From Microbulbifer variabilis ATCC 700307 (GTDB lineage Bacteria > Pseudomonadota > Gammaproteobacteria > Pseudomonadales > Cellvibrionaceae), in NCBI RefSeq assembly GCF_000380565.1, contig NZ_AQYJ01000027.1, forward strand, positions 1 to 64,000: 64,000 bases of DNA, written 5' to 3'. Shown in pieces: positions 1 to 8,472 of the stretch; the first letter of the stretch is position 1; each line of letters starts with the position of its first letter. A model generated the notes under the pieces. That model did not search any database. It was not told the origin of the DNA and saw nothing but the letters and a program-made list of their open reading frames with translations. A program made the translations under genes and the position numbers.

Positions 1-50
1 TGGTAAAGGATTAACCACCAACATCAAAAGCCAACCAAGAGGGAATCCCC

Positions 51-539
51 ATGGCTATCTACATGAACTTCAATAACAAAGCCACCAAAGGCAACGTCAC
101 CGCCAAAGGTTACGAAGACTGGATCGAAGTTGACAGCTTCAACTTTGGTGTTGGCCGCGGTATCACCATGGAAGCCGGTGCTACCTCCAACCGTGAAGCC
201 TCTCGCCCCAGCCTGAGCGAAGTCACTTTCACCAAGCGTATTGACGCTTCTTCCGGTGGTTTGTTCAAGTCTTCTGTCACTGGCGACGAAGGTGTGCCCG
301 TAGAGATTCATGTTGTACAGACCGGCGCCAACTCTGTAGAAAAGTACGCGGTTTACAAGCTGACTGACGTAATCATCTCCTCTTACAGCATTGGTGCTTC
401 TGCCGGCGGTGCTCCTCAGGAGTCCGTATCTCTGAGCTTTGCCAAAATCGAAGCCGAACTCGACCACGCTGATAAGACTAACAAGAACCCGAAGAACATG
501 AAGGTTGGATACGACCTCACCACAGCGACTCCGCTGTAA
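51..539 (+). CDS. hcp: Hcp, T6SS inner tube protein
   Basis: 162 aa, the usual Hcp length. Hcp hexamers stack into the tube that the contracting sheath fires out of the cell, and the hexamer lumen can carry small effectors. The N-terminus (MAIYMNFNN), the early segment GYEDWIEVDSFNFGVGRGI and the ending GYDLTTATPL are typical of the family. The ATG is preceded by AGAGGGA at 38-44, 6 nt upstream, so the start is secure. It leads a plus-strand cargo unit with vgrG, a DUF6931-like gene and PAAR, while the structural T6SS genes lie on the other strand. Its promoter is left of the window or in the first 37 bases. Two tandem hairpins separate it from vgrG. Confidence 0.95.
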   Translation: MAIYMNFNNKATKGNVTAKGYEDWIEVDSFNFGVGRGITMEAGATSNREASRPSLSEVTFTKRIDASSGGLFKSSVTGDEGVPVEIHVVQTGANSVEKYAVYKLTDVIISSYSIGASAGGAPQESVSLSFAKIEAELDHADKTNKNPKNMKVGYDLTTATPL

Positions 540-564
540 TTGGTTCGACTCTTTTCGGGTTGAA

Positions 565-595
565 CGGTGGCCTGCAGAGTACCTGCGGGCTACCG
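565..595 (+). promoter_or_regulatory. First hcp-vgrG intergenic hairpin
   Basis: Inverted repeat with an 11-position stem (CGGTGGCCTGC at 565-575 against GCGGGCTACCG at 585-595) that pairs completely if two G-U pairs are allowed; the loop is 9 nt. No U-run follows, so it is not a classical terminator. It could stabilise the hcp end of the transcript or slow the polymerase. Function is inferred. Confidence 0.5.
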
Positions 596-600
596 CCCTC

Positions 601-646
601 CAGTTCTTTAGCTGAGTGCTTATACGAGCACTGACCTAAAGAACTG
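601..646 (+). promoter_or_regulatory. Second hcp-vgrG intergenic hairpin
   Basis: Perfect 11-bp outer stem (CAGTTCTTTAG at 601-611, CTAAAGAACTG at 636-646). Inside it is a 3/3 internal loop and a 6-bp inner stem (AGTGCT 615-620, AGCACT 627-632) with a 6-nt loop. It is followed by a mixed A/T stretch, not a clean U-tract. Likely an attenuator or 3' stabilising structure letting hcp be expressed well above vgrG. Structure is seen; role is inferred. Confidence 0.6.
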
Positions 647-702
647 CAGATTTCTAAAATCTCATTTCTTATTTGGCACCGTAGGGATAGTTGGGGCTGC
701 CC

Positions 703-2610
703 ATGGCTACACTCAATCAAGATAAAAGAATGATTACGGTCGACAGCCCAGTCGGCTCGGATGCTTTGATCGCAACGACCTTACAAGGCGAGGAGCATGT
801 CTCCAAGCTATTCCGCTATGAAGTACAACTTCTTTCTGATGATCACGCTATTGAGCAAAAAGATCTTGTCGGCAAACCAGTAACTGTTTCGATTCACCAC
901 TCTGAGACACCACGCCACATTAACGGCTATGTTACCCAGTTCTCCCTTCACGATGTAAACGCCGAAGGCGTGCGTAGTTATAGCGCAATTCTTCAACCTG
1001 GCCTGTGGTTCACGAGCCTCGGAGGCTCCAACAGAGTTTTCGAAAAGAAGTCCGCCAAGCAAATTCTCGAAGAAGTGCTCGGTGAATACAGCAAGGTTAT
1101 CAAACTGACCTTAAAGCTAAATGCCGAATACATCACCCGTGAATACTGTGTACAGTTTGATGAAAGCGACTTTGAATTTATCAATCGCTTAATGGCTGAA
1201 GAGGGTATTTCCTACTACTTCAAGCACTCTGAAGGGCAGCATGAGCTTGTACTCTGCGATGATCCTCAAGATTTTTACGACTGTGAAAGTGAAAAAATTG
1301 AGTATGACGGAGGCGGTAGCCATCCCACAAAAAACACAGTGAGTAGCTGGAGAAGAAACTTCAACTACCATGGCGGCGGTTTTGAGCTCAAAGATTACAG
1401 TGAATTTACTGCTACCAAAGACAATAAGCAGCAAGTTAAAACCACCAGTAAGCTGAATGATGTTTCTAACTACATGCGCGGCTTATATGGCCTGAACCAT
1501 TTCCAGACTGATGGTGAACACAAACACAAATTTACTGATAGCTACCATAAAGCACTGGCAGAACGTGCTATGGAAGCACAGGAAGCGCTATTTGATGTCA
1601 GCCATGGACGTAGTGACTGCCCCTCCTTTACTGCCGGCGGACGTTTTAATTTTGACCACAGCCTGTCGTCAGAAAAGGGGAAGTATCTTATTACGTCTGT
1701 GCATGTTTCAGCTGCAGACGGTAACAGTAACGAAACCCACTTCCACAATACCTTCAGCTGTATTCCTTCTGCGGTAATGCCACGCCCACAGCCGAATGTT
1801 TCTGCAAAGAAAATACACTCACCACAAGTGGCACGTGTATTGGAAGTAAAAGCAACCGCATCCGACAGTTCTCAGGACCCCTACACCCAACTGAAAGTGA
1901 AGTTCCCCTGGAACTCACAACAAAATAGTTGCTGGGTCAGAGTGATGCAGTCTTTTGCCGGAAAAAACTGGGGGGCAAACTTTGTACCCAGGGTAAACCA
2001 GGAAGTGGTTGTTACCTACATTAATGGCGACCCGGATAGACCATTGATTACCGGTGCAGTATATAACGGCGATAATCCAGGCCCCAATTACACCGCCACC
2101 CAAAGTGGCTGGAAAACCGAGTATGAGGGCAGCACCTTTAACGAGTTGCGCTTTGATGACAAAGGTGGCAACGAAGAAATCTATATGGAAGCCGGTAAGG
2201 ATCACAACTTTGTTATCCATAATGACCAAACTGGCAAAATAGAAAACAAGCAAACTCTGGAAGTTAAACAGGATCGTAGCATTACCGTAACTGATGGTAG
2301 CGAAGTGGTCACCATTGCCAAAGGTGACCAAAAATTGAATGTGGATAAAGGAAACCAGACTGTCACGATTGGTTCAGGCAATCACACACTCAAGATTAGC
2401 AAAGGATCGCAAACCACAGATGCTATGGGGGCTATCAAAATATCCTCAAAAGCTTCAATTGAATTAAAGGTTGGGGGCAGTAGTATTAAGCTAACCCCAG
2501 CGGGAATCACCATCAAAGGTACAATGCTTTCCTGTAAGGGAGATGCTACAGCTGAAGTTAAAGGCGGCGGCATGCTCACCCTGAAAGGCGGCGTGACTAT
2601 GATCAACTGA
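703..2610 (+). CDS. vgrG: VgrG spike protein (TssI)
   Basis: 635 aa from ATG 703. The frame is also open from TTG 691, but ATG 703 gives the usual VgrG N-terminus (MATLNQDKRMITVDSP) and has GGGG 6 nt upstream. VgrG trimers form the T6SS puncturing spike on the baseplate. The gp27-like part spans roughly residues 1-370 (motifs REYCVQFDESDFEFINRLMAEEG and a HFHNTF segment). A gp5-like OB fold follows (KVKFPWNSQQNSCWVRVMQ, NQEVVVTYINGDPDRPLITG). From about residue 510 come short beta-helix repeats (VTIAKGDQKLNVDKGNQTVTIGSGNHTLKI) ending GGVTMIN. There is no extra C-terminal enzyme domain, so this is a structural VgrG that should carry cargo through the PAAR protein and neighbouring genes. Confidence 0.95.
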   Translation: MATLNQDKRMITVDSPVGSDALIATTLQGEEHVSKLFRYEVQLLSDDHAIEQKDLVGKPVTVSIHHSETPRHINGYVTQFSLHDVNAEGVRSYSAILQPGLWFTSLGGSNRVFEKKSAKQILEEVLGEYSKVIKLTLKLNAEYITREYCVQFDESDFEFINRLMAEEGISYYFKHSEGQHELVLCDDPQDFYDCESEKIEYDGGGSHPTKNTVSSWRRNFNYHGGGFELKDYSEFTATKDNKQQVKTTSKLNDVSNYMRGLYGLNHFQTDGEHKHKFTDSYHKALAERAMEAQEALFDVSHGRSDCPSFTAGGRFNFDHSLSSEKGKYLITSVHVSAADGNSNETHFHNTFSCIPSAVMPRPQPNVSAKKIHSPQVARVLEVKATASDSSQDPYTQLKVKFPWNSQQNSCWVRVMQSFAGKNWGANFVPRVNQEVVVTYINGDPDRPLITGAVYNGDNPGPNYTATQSGWKTEYEGSTFNELRFDDKGGNEEIYMEAGKDHNFVIHNDQTGKIENKQTLEVKQDRSITVTDGSEVVTIAKGDQKLNVDKGNQTVTIGSGNHTLKISKGSQTTDAMGAIKISSKASIELKVGGSSIKLTPAGITIKGTMLSCKGDATAEVKGGGMLTLKGGVTMIN

Positions 2611-2626
2611 TGGGGATTAACTAAGA

Positions 2627-3205
2627 ATGACTGACCTGATCAAAGTACAAGCACTTACCGCAGCGGAACTGCTAAAAAATTTTGAGGTGAGTGAAGAAGC
2701 GGAAGAGCACCTGGTGCCCGATACTGCGCCCGAGGTCAGCATTAACCAACTGGTTGACGCGGGTCTTTATCCCGATGCGATCAAACTATTGGCACATGGG
2801 CTCCCCAAACGGGAAGCTGTTTGGTGGGCCTGTCTCGCAGCTCGGGATATTCAAAGCCCAGAAACTGATGAAGACAATGTAAATGCATTAGTCGCTGCGG
2901 AAAGCTGGGCCAAAAAGCCCAGCGAAGAGACTCGGTTAAAGTGCAAAACCCTGGGCGATAAAACCAAGCACAAAACCCCAGCGAGCTGGGCTGCTACAGC
3001 AGCGAGTTGGTGCCATGGAAGTCTGGCGGCGGAAGGTGAGCCTGTGGTTGAGCCGCCAGAACATCTTTATGCACACGCCGTCGCTGGTAGTGTCACTCTC
3101 GCTGCAGTTTTATCTGATCCAGTGGATCCCGGCAAAAGATTCGCAAGATACATGAATCAAGGGTTGGATCTGGCACGTGGCGGTAATGGCAGGATAGAGG
3201 ACTAA
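2627..3205 (+). CDS. DUF6931-like T6SS accessory protein
   Basis: 192 aa, between vgrG (16 nt upstream) and the PAAR gene (2 nt downstream), so almost certainly co-translated with them. No signal peptide or membrane segment. The core (LLAHGLPKREAVWWACLAAR, then two helical stretches with AWAKKP and SWAATAASW) matches what I remember of the DUF6931 family, seen beside VgrG/PAAR genes. Function unknown. Position suggests an adaptor or chaperone that helps load PAAR or an effector on VgrG. The family name is from memory and needs a profile search. Confidence 0.75.
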   Translation: MTDLIKVQALTAAELLKNFEVSEEAEEHLVPDTAPEVSINQLVDAGLYPDAIKLLAHGLPKREAVWWACLAARDIQSPETDEDNVNALVAAESWAKKPSEETRLKCKTLGDKTKHKTPASWAATAASWCHGSLAAEGEPVVEPPEHLYAHAVAGSVTLAAVLSDPVDPGKRFARYMNQGLDLARGGNGRIED

Positions 3206-3207
3206 AT

Positions 3208-3501
3208 ATGGGCAAGCCTGCTTCACGTATTACGGATATGCATGTCTGTCCGATGGTGACAGGTACTGTACCTCACGTCGGCGGGCCGATCCTCAGCCCA
3301 GGTGCTCCAACGGTCATTATCGGCGGAATGCCCTCAGCTACGGTTGGCAGTGCCTGTACCTGTGTAGGACCACCAGATACTGTAGCTATGGGCAGCACTA
3401 CCGTACTGCTGCAAAAGAAGCCTGCTGCCCGCATGGGAGATACAACTGGCCATGGCGGCAAGATTGTAATCGGATGCCCCACAGTACTGATCGGTGGCTA
3501 A
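3208..3501 (+). CDS. PAAR-domain spike tip protein
   Basis: 97 aa, essentially a lone PAAR domain: MGKPASRITDMHVCPMV, then Gly/Pro-rich PGAPTVIIGGMPSATVGS and ATVL-type turns ending in GCPTVLIGG. PAAR proteins form the sharp cone on VgrG and bind zinc through His and Cys residues; D10, H12 and C14 near the N-terminus and H/C residues near the C-terminus fit that. There is no extension, so effectors would bind non-covalently. It starts 2 nt after the DUF6931-like stop. Confidence 0.93.
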   Translation: MGKPASRITDMHVCPMVTGTVPHVGGPILSPGAPTVIIGGMPSATVGSACTCVGPPDTVAMGSTTVLLQKKPAARMGDTTGHGGKIVIGCPTVLIGG

Positions 3502-4007
3502 ATAATATTCCACCTATGGCGCCTTGTATATAAACAATAGATTGTCTGAGCAAATAATAAAGAACCTACCGTTGTTTAGACAAACAAGCGATTATTTATC
3601 TTAAAATAATCTGGTGACAGTAACGAAAAACTGGGCTACGTACAAAAAACAAGTAGCCTCTTTATTTTTTTAGCCTGATATCCATTAGCTTCAAAGCTAA
3701 TTAGCTGCATATAAATTTATATATTCTTATCCACTCAGGATGAAGTGCAAATATTAGCTTCAGGTCTTTTCTTGCACTTCATAGAATACAGCCCTGCAGC
3801 TACAACTGGATAAATAGTTCTTAGAAAAAAAAGGCTAACTTGTCATAGATAATATTAAAAATTACGCTTTAGTTAGCGCATACACCCATGGCATTCATCC
3901 ACAGGCAGCGTCAAATAGAACCAGGCAAGATGAAAAAACCTTGTCAGCTTTAAAATTATAAATCTAAAAATTCAGCCCATAAATCCTAACATGAAAAATT
4001 TACTCTT
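3502..4007 (+). other. AT-rich gap between PAAR and effector module
   Basis: About 500 bases without a convincing gene on either strand. It contains a terminator-like hairpin at 3634-3672 and a small TTGTTT/AAACAA hairpin at 3572-3587. The composition is clearly AT-richer than the vgrG-PAAR genes, and the AT-rich character continues into the next two genes. A 17-codon frame starts at ATG 3991 and overlaps the next ORF out of frame; it has no ribosome binding site. No repeats or integrase remnants seen. Confidence 0.6.
3634..3672 (+). terminator. Terminator after hcp-vgrG-PAAR unit
   Basis: GGCTAC (3634-3639) pairs with GTAGCC (3653-3658) around a 13-nt A-rich loop. It is followed by TCTTTATTTTTTT, a strong U-tract. 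It lies 133 nt after the PAAR stop and should end the hcp-PAAR transcript, so the lipase module may have its own promoter. Confidence 0.65.
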
Positions 4008-4085
4008 ATGCACAATAAAATATTGCCCCTCAAAATCTCATTAATAATTTTACTTCTTCTATCTATTTCAGGAGGAACTTACGGA

Positions 4086-4490
4086 ATGGCATTTTTAAAC
4101 CCGCTAAAAGCATGCACATTTTCAGAAATGAAAATCCGACTCACCTTAAATGGTGAACCTGCCGTAGGCGCAAAAATTATTCGCACGATTGACTGGAAAG
4201 ATGAGCAAATTGACTTCTTTACTTCAGATGAAGACGGAAATGTTGATCTTCCTGCAAAATTTGAAAATTCATTTACTCAGGTGCTACCTGTAGAGTTTAT
4301 TTCCTCACAAAGCATAAACGTAGAATATGAAAATAATAACTATTTAATTTGGATTTATGCAAAAAGAAATCCTGGTGAAAACTCAGAAATGAACGGTGAC
4401 CCAATTAATCTATCGTGTGAACTCTCTGACGAGCCAAAAACAGAAAGAAAGTTCAAGTCAGCGGTAAAGACTTCTTGCAAATTTATTTAA
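4086..4490 (+). CDS. DUF6795-like protein, candidate lipase immunity
   Basis: 134 aa from ATG 4086, which has AGGAGG at 4070-4075. The same frame is open from ATG 4008, adding 26 residues that look like a signal peptide (KISLIILLLLSISGG), but that ATG has no ribosome binding site. The core LTLNGEPAVGAKIIR, an acidic TSDEDGNVDLPA turn, VLPVEF, NLSCELSDE and a final Cys resembles DUF6795 beta-sandwich proteins as I remember them, which start near residue 27 of the long form. It sits 21 nt before the lipase, the usual place for an immunity protein or effector chaperone. AT-rich (13 G/C of 60 at 4321-4380), suggesting transfer. Function is inference. Confidence 0.65.
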   Translation: MAFLNPLKACTFSEMKIRLTLNGEPAVGAKIIRTIDWKDEQIDFFTSDEDGNVDLPAKFENSFTQVLPVEFISSQSINVEYENNNYLIWIYAKRNPGENSEMNGDPINLSCELSDEPKTERKFKSAVKTSCKFI

Positions 4491-4511
4491 CCATAAAAAG
4501 GATTCAAAATA

Positions 4512-5666
4512 ATGCTCACACCACAATATAGTGCTCAGCTTGCTGCAGATATTTACTTAATCAAGAAACCTAATGACCAAGAGATTTTCTTTGATCTATA
4601 CAAAGATGACTTTGACATAAAAGAAAACCTCCCCAATAAAATACAAGGGAAAACAGGTGCTTTTACTCTAATAAAAAGTACTCACGCAATGGGCATCGCG
4701 ACATGTGGTAAAGATAACTTTAAAGGGCAGGCTTTTGTAGCTCTGAAAGGAACTGCCAGCGGTTACGACCTATTAACAGATCTAAATGCAGGTATTAAAC
4801 GATTCCATACTGGCGGGTCAGTACATCAGGGCTTCTACTATACTTTTGAAAGTTTCTTTCCCCAGCTAGAAAATTTTTCTCAAAATCTTCCATCTAACAT
4901 ACATACAATACACTGCGTTGGACATAGCCTGGGTGGGGCTCTAGCGACTCTAGCTGCAGATTGGCTCTCCTCTAACACAGGAAAAACTGTAAAACTCTAC
5001 ACCTATGGGAGCCCCAGGGTTGGACTTGATCAATTCTCCAATAATTGTAAACGCCGATTAACTCCTCACAATATCTACCGAGTTTATCATCGAGCCGATG
5101 CTGTTCCTATGGTGCCTACTTGGCCATTTGTTCATGTACCGAGCGGTGGAATAGGAGATTTTGAACTACCAAGCCCAAGCTATAGTCCTCTTACTAATCA
5201 TAGCAGCGAAACCTATATTGACTCTGTCGCACCGAATGAAACGAGTCTAGATTGGGATACTGTTAGACAAAGAAAGCCTAAAGGTAATTTGGATAAAAGT
5301 ATCGAAGCCTGGCTTAAATCAGATGGTATTCTCTCATTATCCATGAATACCGCTTGGATTGCAGGAGAGGCGTTACTCTGGGTCTTAAAGAAGATCGGTC
5401 ATTTGGCTGGAATCTCTTTGGTTGTCGCAGGAAGTACAACATTTACCATCTTAGACAGGTTGGCAATATTCCTACATAACGCCTACCAAGTAAGTAAAGA
5501 TATTTCCTTCTGGGTAATGCGGCTAATACGTAGATTTGCTCAGTTAATCGGTATGACTATTGTGGAAGGAGTTGACATCACGGTCTCATTTATACGCATG
5601 GTGTTCTTACGTATGCATCGGGCTATCTCTGACTTAGTAATGAGAGCAGGAAGAATGATTCATTAA
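4512..5666 (+). CDS. Class 3 lipase, putative T6SS effector
   Basis: 384 aa, AAGGA 9 nt before the ATG, no signal peptide. Residues 60-240 form an alpha/beta-hydrolase of the lipase class 3 type: LKGTASGYDLLTDL near 80, the nucleophile elbow GHSLGG at 137-142 (Ser139), then YTYGSPRVG, Asp196 in HRADAVP and His230 in the NHSSETY segment as the likely triad. Residues 270-384 hold several hydrophobic or amphipathic helices with many Arg/Lys. Phospholipid or acylglycerol hydrolysis is expected. With vgrG/PAAR upstream and a small partner gene before it, it is most likely a phospholipase effector for prey membranes. A self-membrane role cannot be excluded. Lower GC than the structural genes suggests acquisition. 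Confidence 0.85.
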   Translation: MLTPQYSAQLAADIYLIKKPNDQEIFFDLYKDDFDIKENLPNKIQGKTGAFTLIKSTHAMGIATCGKDNFKGQAFVALKGTASGYDLLTDLNAGIKRFHTGGSVHQGFYYTFESFFPQLENFSQNLPSNIHTIHCVGHSLGGALATLAADWLSSNTGKTVKLYTYGSPRVGLDQFSNNCKRRLTPHNIYRVYHRADAVPMVPTWPFVHVPSGGIGDFELPSPSYSPLTNHSSETYIDSVAPNETSLDWDTVRQRKPKGNLDKSIEAWLKSDGILSLSMNTAWIAGEALLWVLKKIGHLAGISLVVAGSTTFTILDRLAIFLHNAYQVSKDISFWVMRLIRRFAQLIGMTIVEGVDITVSFIRMVFLRMHRAISDLVMRAGRMIH

Positions 5667-5714
5667 TCTGACTTAGCAGAAGTAACTATAGCAATATGGC
5701 ATTAAGTGGTACCC

Positions 5715-5758
5715 AGCCCAGTAGTGCAATCCAGTTGACTCCACTACTGGGCTAGTTT
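5715..5758. terminator. Bidirectional terminator between lipase and clpV
   Basis: Perfect 12-bp stem: AGCCCAGTAGTG at 5715-5726 and CACTACTGGGCT at 5742-5753, with a 15-nt loop. AGTTTTCTGATT follows on the plus strand. It sits between the converging lipase and clpV genes and can end both transcripts, more clearly the plus one. Confidence 0.8.
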
Positions 5759-5763
5759 TCTGA

Positions 5764-8433
5764 TTATTCTACGTTATAGGCAAAGTCACCTTCTTCAGTC
5801 GCGGAAACTTTAATTACCTTAACTTCTTCACCTTTCGCCATCTTATCCAGGCACTCACTAGCCAATTCAGGTAACAGAGTTTTATTTAAGATCACCTCAA
5901 TATTACGGGCGCCAGTATCAGCTTCATGACATCGTGCTACGATATTGATAAGTACATCCTCATCATATGAGAAAGATGCTCCGTAGTGCTCACGCACTCG
6001 TTTCTCAATCTTGCGCATATTGATTTTACAAATCTCAACCAGATCCTCATCATCCAGCGGGTAGTAGGCAACTACATTAGCCCGGCCGAGGAAAGCCGGC
6101 TTGAATTTCTGTAACAGATGAGGACGGATATTATCCAACAATACATCCGGTTCAGGCTTTTCCTCAACTTGGTTAAAGATAGCTCTGATAGCGTCTTCAC
6201 CAGCGTTTGAAGTCATGATAATAACTGTGTTCTTAAAGTCGATATCACGACCTTCACCATCCTTAATCGTGCCTTTATCAAACAAATTGTAGAAAATATC
6301 CTGCACACCCGGATGGGCTTTTTCCATTTCATCTAGCAGGATTACTGAATAAGGCTTGCGTCGTGCAGCTTCAGTGAGCACACCACCTTCTCCGTAACCA
6401 ACATACCCTGGTGGAGAGCCCAGAAGCATGGAAACTTTATGCTCTTCCTTGAACTCAGCCATATTAATTGTGGTAATACTTTGCTCACCGCCAAATAGCT
6501 CATCCGCTAAAGCCAACGCAGTTTCGGTTTTACCCACACCACTGGTACCGCAGAACATAAATACCCCGACAGGCTTACGGGGATCAGTCAACCCAGCACG
6601 GGAGGTACGGATTGCCTGGGCAACGGCTTCAATTGCGTGTGGCTGTCCTATGACACGCTTATTCAGCCGGTCGGCCAGTGTCTTCACTGCAACAATTTCA
6701 TCGCTCACCATTTTGCCTACCGGGATTCCAGTCCAGTTGGCAACTACCGCAGCTATTGCCTGCTCGTCCACCGCAGGCTGCATGAGTGGTGTATCTCCCT
6801 GGATCGCCTCCAGATCAGAGATAAGAACTTTAAGTTGTTCTTGGTAGTCTGCCAACAAGGCAGCATCGGGAGTCTCTTCACTATTACCACCCTGAGTTTT
6901 TACAAACTCAGCGTCAATCAGATCACGCAGTTTCTGAATCTGCTCAATCAGCTCATTTTCCTGAGTAAGTTGCTGCTCCAGAGAGGCCTGGCGCTGCTCT
7001 TCAGCTTGCTTAAACTCTCTCAATTCAGCCAATTGCTCTTCGTGCTCACCCATTGCCGCATTTTCACGTTCCAACTTGGCCAGAGTGGTAGTAGTGCGAT
7101 TAATATTAATCCGAGCATCTTCAATTGCCCCCGGTGTAGCCGACTGACTCAAAGCCACCCGAGCACAGGCGGTGTCTAACAGACTTACCGACTTATCGGG
7201 AAGCTGGCGGCCGGGAATGTAGCGATGGGACAATTTCACTGATGCGATAACTGCTTCATCCAGAATACGCACCTTGTGATGCTGTTCCAGGGAAGTAGCA
7301 ATACCACGCATCATATCAATAGCATTGTTTTCATCTGGCTCTTCCACTTTTACCACTTGGAAGCGTCTGGTGAGGGCTGGGTCGCGCTCGAAATATTTTT
7401 TGTATTCCGCCCATGTCGTTGCAGCGAGAGTACGCAATTCCCCCCTGGCCAACGCAGGCTTCAGCAAGTTAGCCGCATCACCCTGTCCTTCCTTACCACC
7501 AGCACCAATCATGGTGTGGGCTTCGTCAATAAATAAAATTATTGGCGTAGCTGAAGCGCGTACTTCTTCGATAACCGATTTCAAGCGATTCTCGAACTCG
7601 CCCTTTACGCTGGCGCCCGCCTGTAACAGGCCGAGGTCGAGTGTACGTACAGCGACACCACGCAATGGCTCTGGTACATCACCACTGGCAATGCGCAATG
7701 CAAACCCTTCCACGACGGCGGTTTTGCCGACACCGGCTTCGCCGGTAAGAATTGGGTTATTTTGGCGGCGACGGGTTAGGATATCGATACACTGGCGAAT
7801 CTCTTCATCTCGGCCGAGTACAGGATCGATCTCACCCTTTTTGGCTCTTTCGGTGAGGTTAATAGTGTACTTGTCCAACGCCGGCGCCTTGCTGGCCGCT
7901 GCGGCCACCGCAGCAGCTCCATCACTACTGGCTGCCGCAGCTCCTACATGGCTGGATTCTCCGCTCTGACCAAACATCGCTCTAGCTGTTTCACGGACAG
8001 ATTCCGGGGCTATATTCTTGAGTTCGGGACAAGACTCTAGGATTTGTCGGCGGGAAGTTTCTTCCAATAATAGCGCCGCCAGGAAATGCCCGGAACTGAT
8101 AGCACGATGGCCATAGTCAATTGAAGCAAGCATCCAGGCATTTTTACCTGCCTCTACAATAGTCGGAGACAGCGCCGGTGGGCGGCTGCTTCCGGAACGG
8201 AACCCAGCAATTGCCGTTGCCAACTGTTTGGCGAAATTGGCTGGGTTACAATCATGTTTTTCCAGCAGGTGATACAGGTCTGTATCAGACTGGTCCAACA
8301 ATTTGAGTAGCCAGTGCTCTAACTCTACATTGTACTGGTTCTGTGCCAAACACAAGCCGGCAGCCCCCTCAAGAGAGTCGCGCATGTGCGGTGTCATGGT
8401 ATCCACTAACCGCTTCAGATCAATATTAATCAC
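5764..8433 (-). CDS. clpV: ClpV (TssH) sheath-disassembly AAA+ ATPase
   Basis: 889 aa, GTG start with AAAGGA 10 nt upstream. ClpV binds the contracted TssBC sheath and unfolds it for reuse. The Clp N-domain covers about 1-155. An Ala/Ser-rich linker (163-187) follows. AAA1 has Walker A GEAGVGKT at 231-238 and Walker B ILFIDEAH near 300. A coiled-coil middle domain lies around 445-545. AAA2 has Walker A GTSGVGKT at 629-636 and Walker B VILLDEMEKAH. It is the last gene of the tssA-clpV minus-strand run and is followed by the strong terminator. The length and spacer separate it from ClpB. Confidence 0.96.
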   Translation of the reverse strand: MINIDLKRLVDTMTPHMRDSLEGAAGLCLAQNQYNVELEHWLLKLLDQSDTDLYHLLEKHDCNPANFAKQLATAIAGFRSGSSRPPALSPTIVEAGKNAWMLASIDYGHRAISSGHFLAALLLEETSRRQILESCPELKNIAPESVRETARAMFGQSGESSHVGAAAASSDGAAAVAAAASKAPALDKYTINLTERAKKGEIDPVLGRDEEIRQCIDILTRRRQNNPILTGEAGVGKTAVVEGFALRIASGDVPEPLRGVAVRTLDLGLLQAGASVKGEFENRLKSVIEEVRASATPIILFIDEAHTMIGAGGKEGQGDAANLLKPALARGELRTLAATTWAEYKKYFERDPALTRRFQVVKVEEPDENNAIDMMRGIATSLEQHHKVRILDEAVIASVKLSHRYIPGRQLPDKSVSLLDTACARVALSQSATPGAIEDARININRTTTTLAKLERENAAMGEHEEQLAELREFKQAEEQRQASLEQQLTQENELIEQIQKLRDLIDAEFVKTQGGNSEETPDAALLADYQEQLKVLISDLEAIQGDTPLMQPAVDEQAIAAVVANWTGIPVGKMVSDEIVAVKTLADRLNKRVIGQPHAIEAVAQAIRTSRAGLTDPRKPVGVFMFCGTSGVGKTETALALADELFGGEQSITTINMAEFKEEHKVSMLLGSPPGYVGYGEGGVLTEAARRKPYSVILLDEMEKAHPGVQDIFYNLFDKGTIKDGEGRDIDFKNTVIIMTSNAGEDAIRAIFNQVEEKPEPDVLLDNIRPHLLQKFKPAFLGRANVVAYYPLDDEDLVEICKINMRKIEKRVREHYGASFSYDEDVLINIVARCHEADTGARNIEVILNKTLLPELASECLDKMAKGEEVKVIKVSATEEGDFAYNVE

Positions 8434-8472
8434 GGCGTAAAGGTCCTTTTAAAAATTATTGTTAAATATTAC

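Noticed and set aside
3991..4044. 17-codon frame starting at ATG 3991
   Set aside because: No ribosome binding site and overlapping the next frame; not supported as a gene.
6428..7969. Long open frames on the plus strand across clpV
   Set aside because: They run antisense to a clear ClpV coding region; their translations show no domain and are typical shadows of a GC-biased gene.
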